Source of the DNA: Chryseobacterium sp.
GTDB lineage: Bacteria; Bacteroidota; Bacteroidia; Flavobacteriales; Weeksellaceae
Assembly: GCA_031277615.1 (NCBI GenBank)
Contig: JAITMC010000020.1
Coordinates: 1-64,000, forward strand
Direction: 5' to 3'
Length of the DNA: 64,000 bases
The notes under the pieces were generated by a model, which ran no database searches, had not been told where the DNA came from, and saw only the letters and a program-made list of their open reading frames with translations. This document shows positions 63,291-64,000 of this stretch, in pieces. Numbering within the stretch: position 1 is the stretch's first letter; each line of letters starts with the position of its first letter. Both the position numbers and the translations under genes were made by a program.

Positions 63291-63701
63291 TTATTCAGCT
63301 TTGTTGAATTTCAACAGTAAAAGATTGTCTTTGTAAAGTTCAAGGGTATTCCCGGAAACGACATACTTGTTGGCTTTTCCTACCATATCCATAAAATTCT
63401 GCTCCACACTCATGTTGTTGCACATCATTTTTGTAGATCCCATCTGGCCTGCCGAGAAATTACCTGTAGCCGTTTCTATTTTAGCAGTTCCGAAATAGTT
63501 ATTACATCCGGCATTCCCATTAATCTTTTCTCCTTCAATATTCAGGGTTGGAACTTTTCCCTTTACATTATCTGCAAGAGTCCATTTTGTATTCGCTAAT
63601 GAAGGCTGTGCCTTTCCTACTTTAGAAGCCGAAGCACTTGTTGCTGCTCCACACGACGCTAAAACCGCTGCCGCACATATACTTAAAAAAAGATTTTTCA
63701 T
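63291..63701 (-). CDS. META domain lipoprotein
   Basis: The 136-residue protein has a lipobox (LASC, Cys about residue 17). A META domain (about 38-130) follows, with LANTKWTLADNVKGK and the diagnostic GNAGCNNYFG and STKMMCNN segments. META domains occur in HslJ-type heat-shock and resistance proteins. It faces the periplasm and its function is unknown. It is convergent with the acidic-protein gene. Confidence 0.92.
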   Translation of the reverse strand: MKNLFLSICAAAVLASCGAATSASASKVGKAQPSLANTKWTLADNVKGKVPTLNIEGEKINGNAGCNNYFGTAKIETATGNFSAGQMGSTKMMCNNMSVEQNFMDMVGKANKYVVSGNTLELYKDNLLLLKFNKAE

Positions 63702-64000
63702 TTTTTACTTTTAGAATTAACCCAAATTTACGGATTTTATATTATCTAAACGGGCTGAGAGAAATTTTATTATTTTTTTAAGAGGTTTTATTAAGACCTT
63801 TCGGCCCTCATTTCCGGATGAATTCTGAACAATTTTCTGAAGGTTTTATTGAAGGCTTTTATTTATTTCCCACAGGTTGCACGAATGACACTGATATTTG
63901 TGGATATTTTTTCTGACGCAGATTGTGCAGATGACGCAGCTTTTAATACCCCAAAAAAAATCTTTGATTTTTAAGAACTTTAGTGAACTTCTATACGCAA
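63702..64000. repeat. Upstream region with start of a CACAGAT-type repeat
   Basis: No gene is seen. The stretch from about 63868 (TTTCCCACAGGTTGCACG, then CACTGATATTTGTGGATA and GACGCAGATTGTGCAGATGA) matches the interior of family A and continues beyond the window. Confidence 0.6.

Overview
The window looks like chromosomal DNA of a Flavobacteriia member, most likely Chryseobacterium or a close Weeksellaceae relative. The basis is low GC, Bacteroidota-type -7 promoter elements (TAnnTTTG), C-terminal type IX secretion (T9SS) sorting domains on several proteases, a monomeric NADP-isocitrate dehydrogenase, and many protein families typical of that group. Genus assignment is inference from content; no 16S gene is present. 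I saw no tRNA, rRNA, CRISPR array, intact insertion sequence or prophage.

Layout. 1-1.3 kb: a two-gene acetyltransferase-like/XRE operon resembling a toxin-antitoxin pair, with a palindromic operator. 1.3-2.6 kb: an ECF sigma factor with two small membrane-type proteins. 2.7-5.6 kb: a secreted S9 peptidase and a DoxX-like protein. 6.4-13.6 kb: a one-strand run of small-molecule-handling proteins (SRPBCC/AHSA1, SDR, VOC, alpha/beta hydrolase, DinB) followed by a Crp/Fnr regulator, a DUF763 protein, two more VOC proteins and a cytosolic thiol peroxidase. 18-22.6 kb: two secreted surface-type proteins, icd and a lipoprotein. 22.8-24 kb: a divergent HxlR/SDR pair. 24.2-28.8 kb: a haem-binding/cytochrome P460 protein, its haem-less companion, a LytS/LytTR-type two-component system, a DUF1223 protein and a DoxX-like protein. 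29.3-32.4 kb: a frameshifted Tat-type metallo-beta-lactamase-fold gene, an aldo/keto reductase and an AraC regulator. 32.6-37.8 kb: a secreted His-rich protein, a CNNM/CorC-type protein, a small GNAT, an NAPE-PLD-like hydrolase and an S41 peptidase. 37.9-42.6 kb: two tandem T9SS-exported M4 metallopeptidases. 42.6-46.5 kb: a second ECF sigma factor with a membrane partner, a GapN-like aldehyde dehydrogenase and an exported thiol peroxidase. 46.6-49.5 kb: a DUF3997-like protein, two tandem Cys-ribbon/TM/plug-like proteins and an XRE regulator. 49.6-56 kb: an MBL hydrolase, a Crp/Fnr regulator, hutU and an M36 protease. 56.3-63.7 kb: housekeeping and hypothetical genes including pcm, a Gfo/Idh/MocA oxidoreductase, a 3-hydroxyacyl-CoA dehydrogenase, a polytopic membrane protein and a META-domain lipoprotein.

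The intergenic regions are unusually informative. At least three dispersed repeat families recur, one of them MITE-like with terminal inverted repeats and a conserved internal hairpin. There is also a 96-bp tandem array, and a short inverted-repeat element beside both XRE-type regulators.

The strongest candidates for undescribed biology are the GNAT/XRE pair with its operator, the tandem Cys-ribbon/TonB-plug-like membrane proteins, the haem P460/haem-less pair beside a LytTR system, and a regulatory element shared by the two M4 proteases with an orphan third copy between them.
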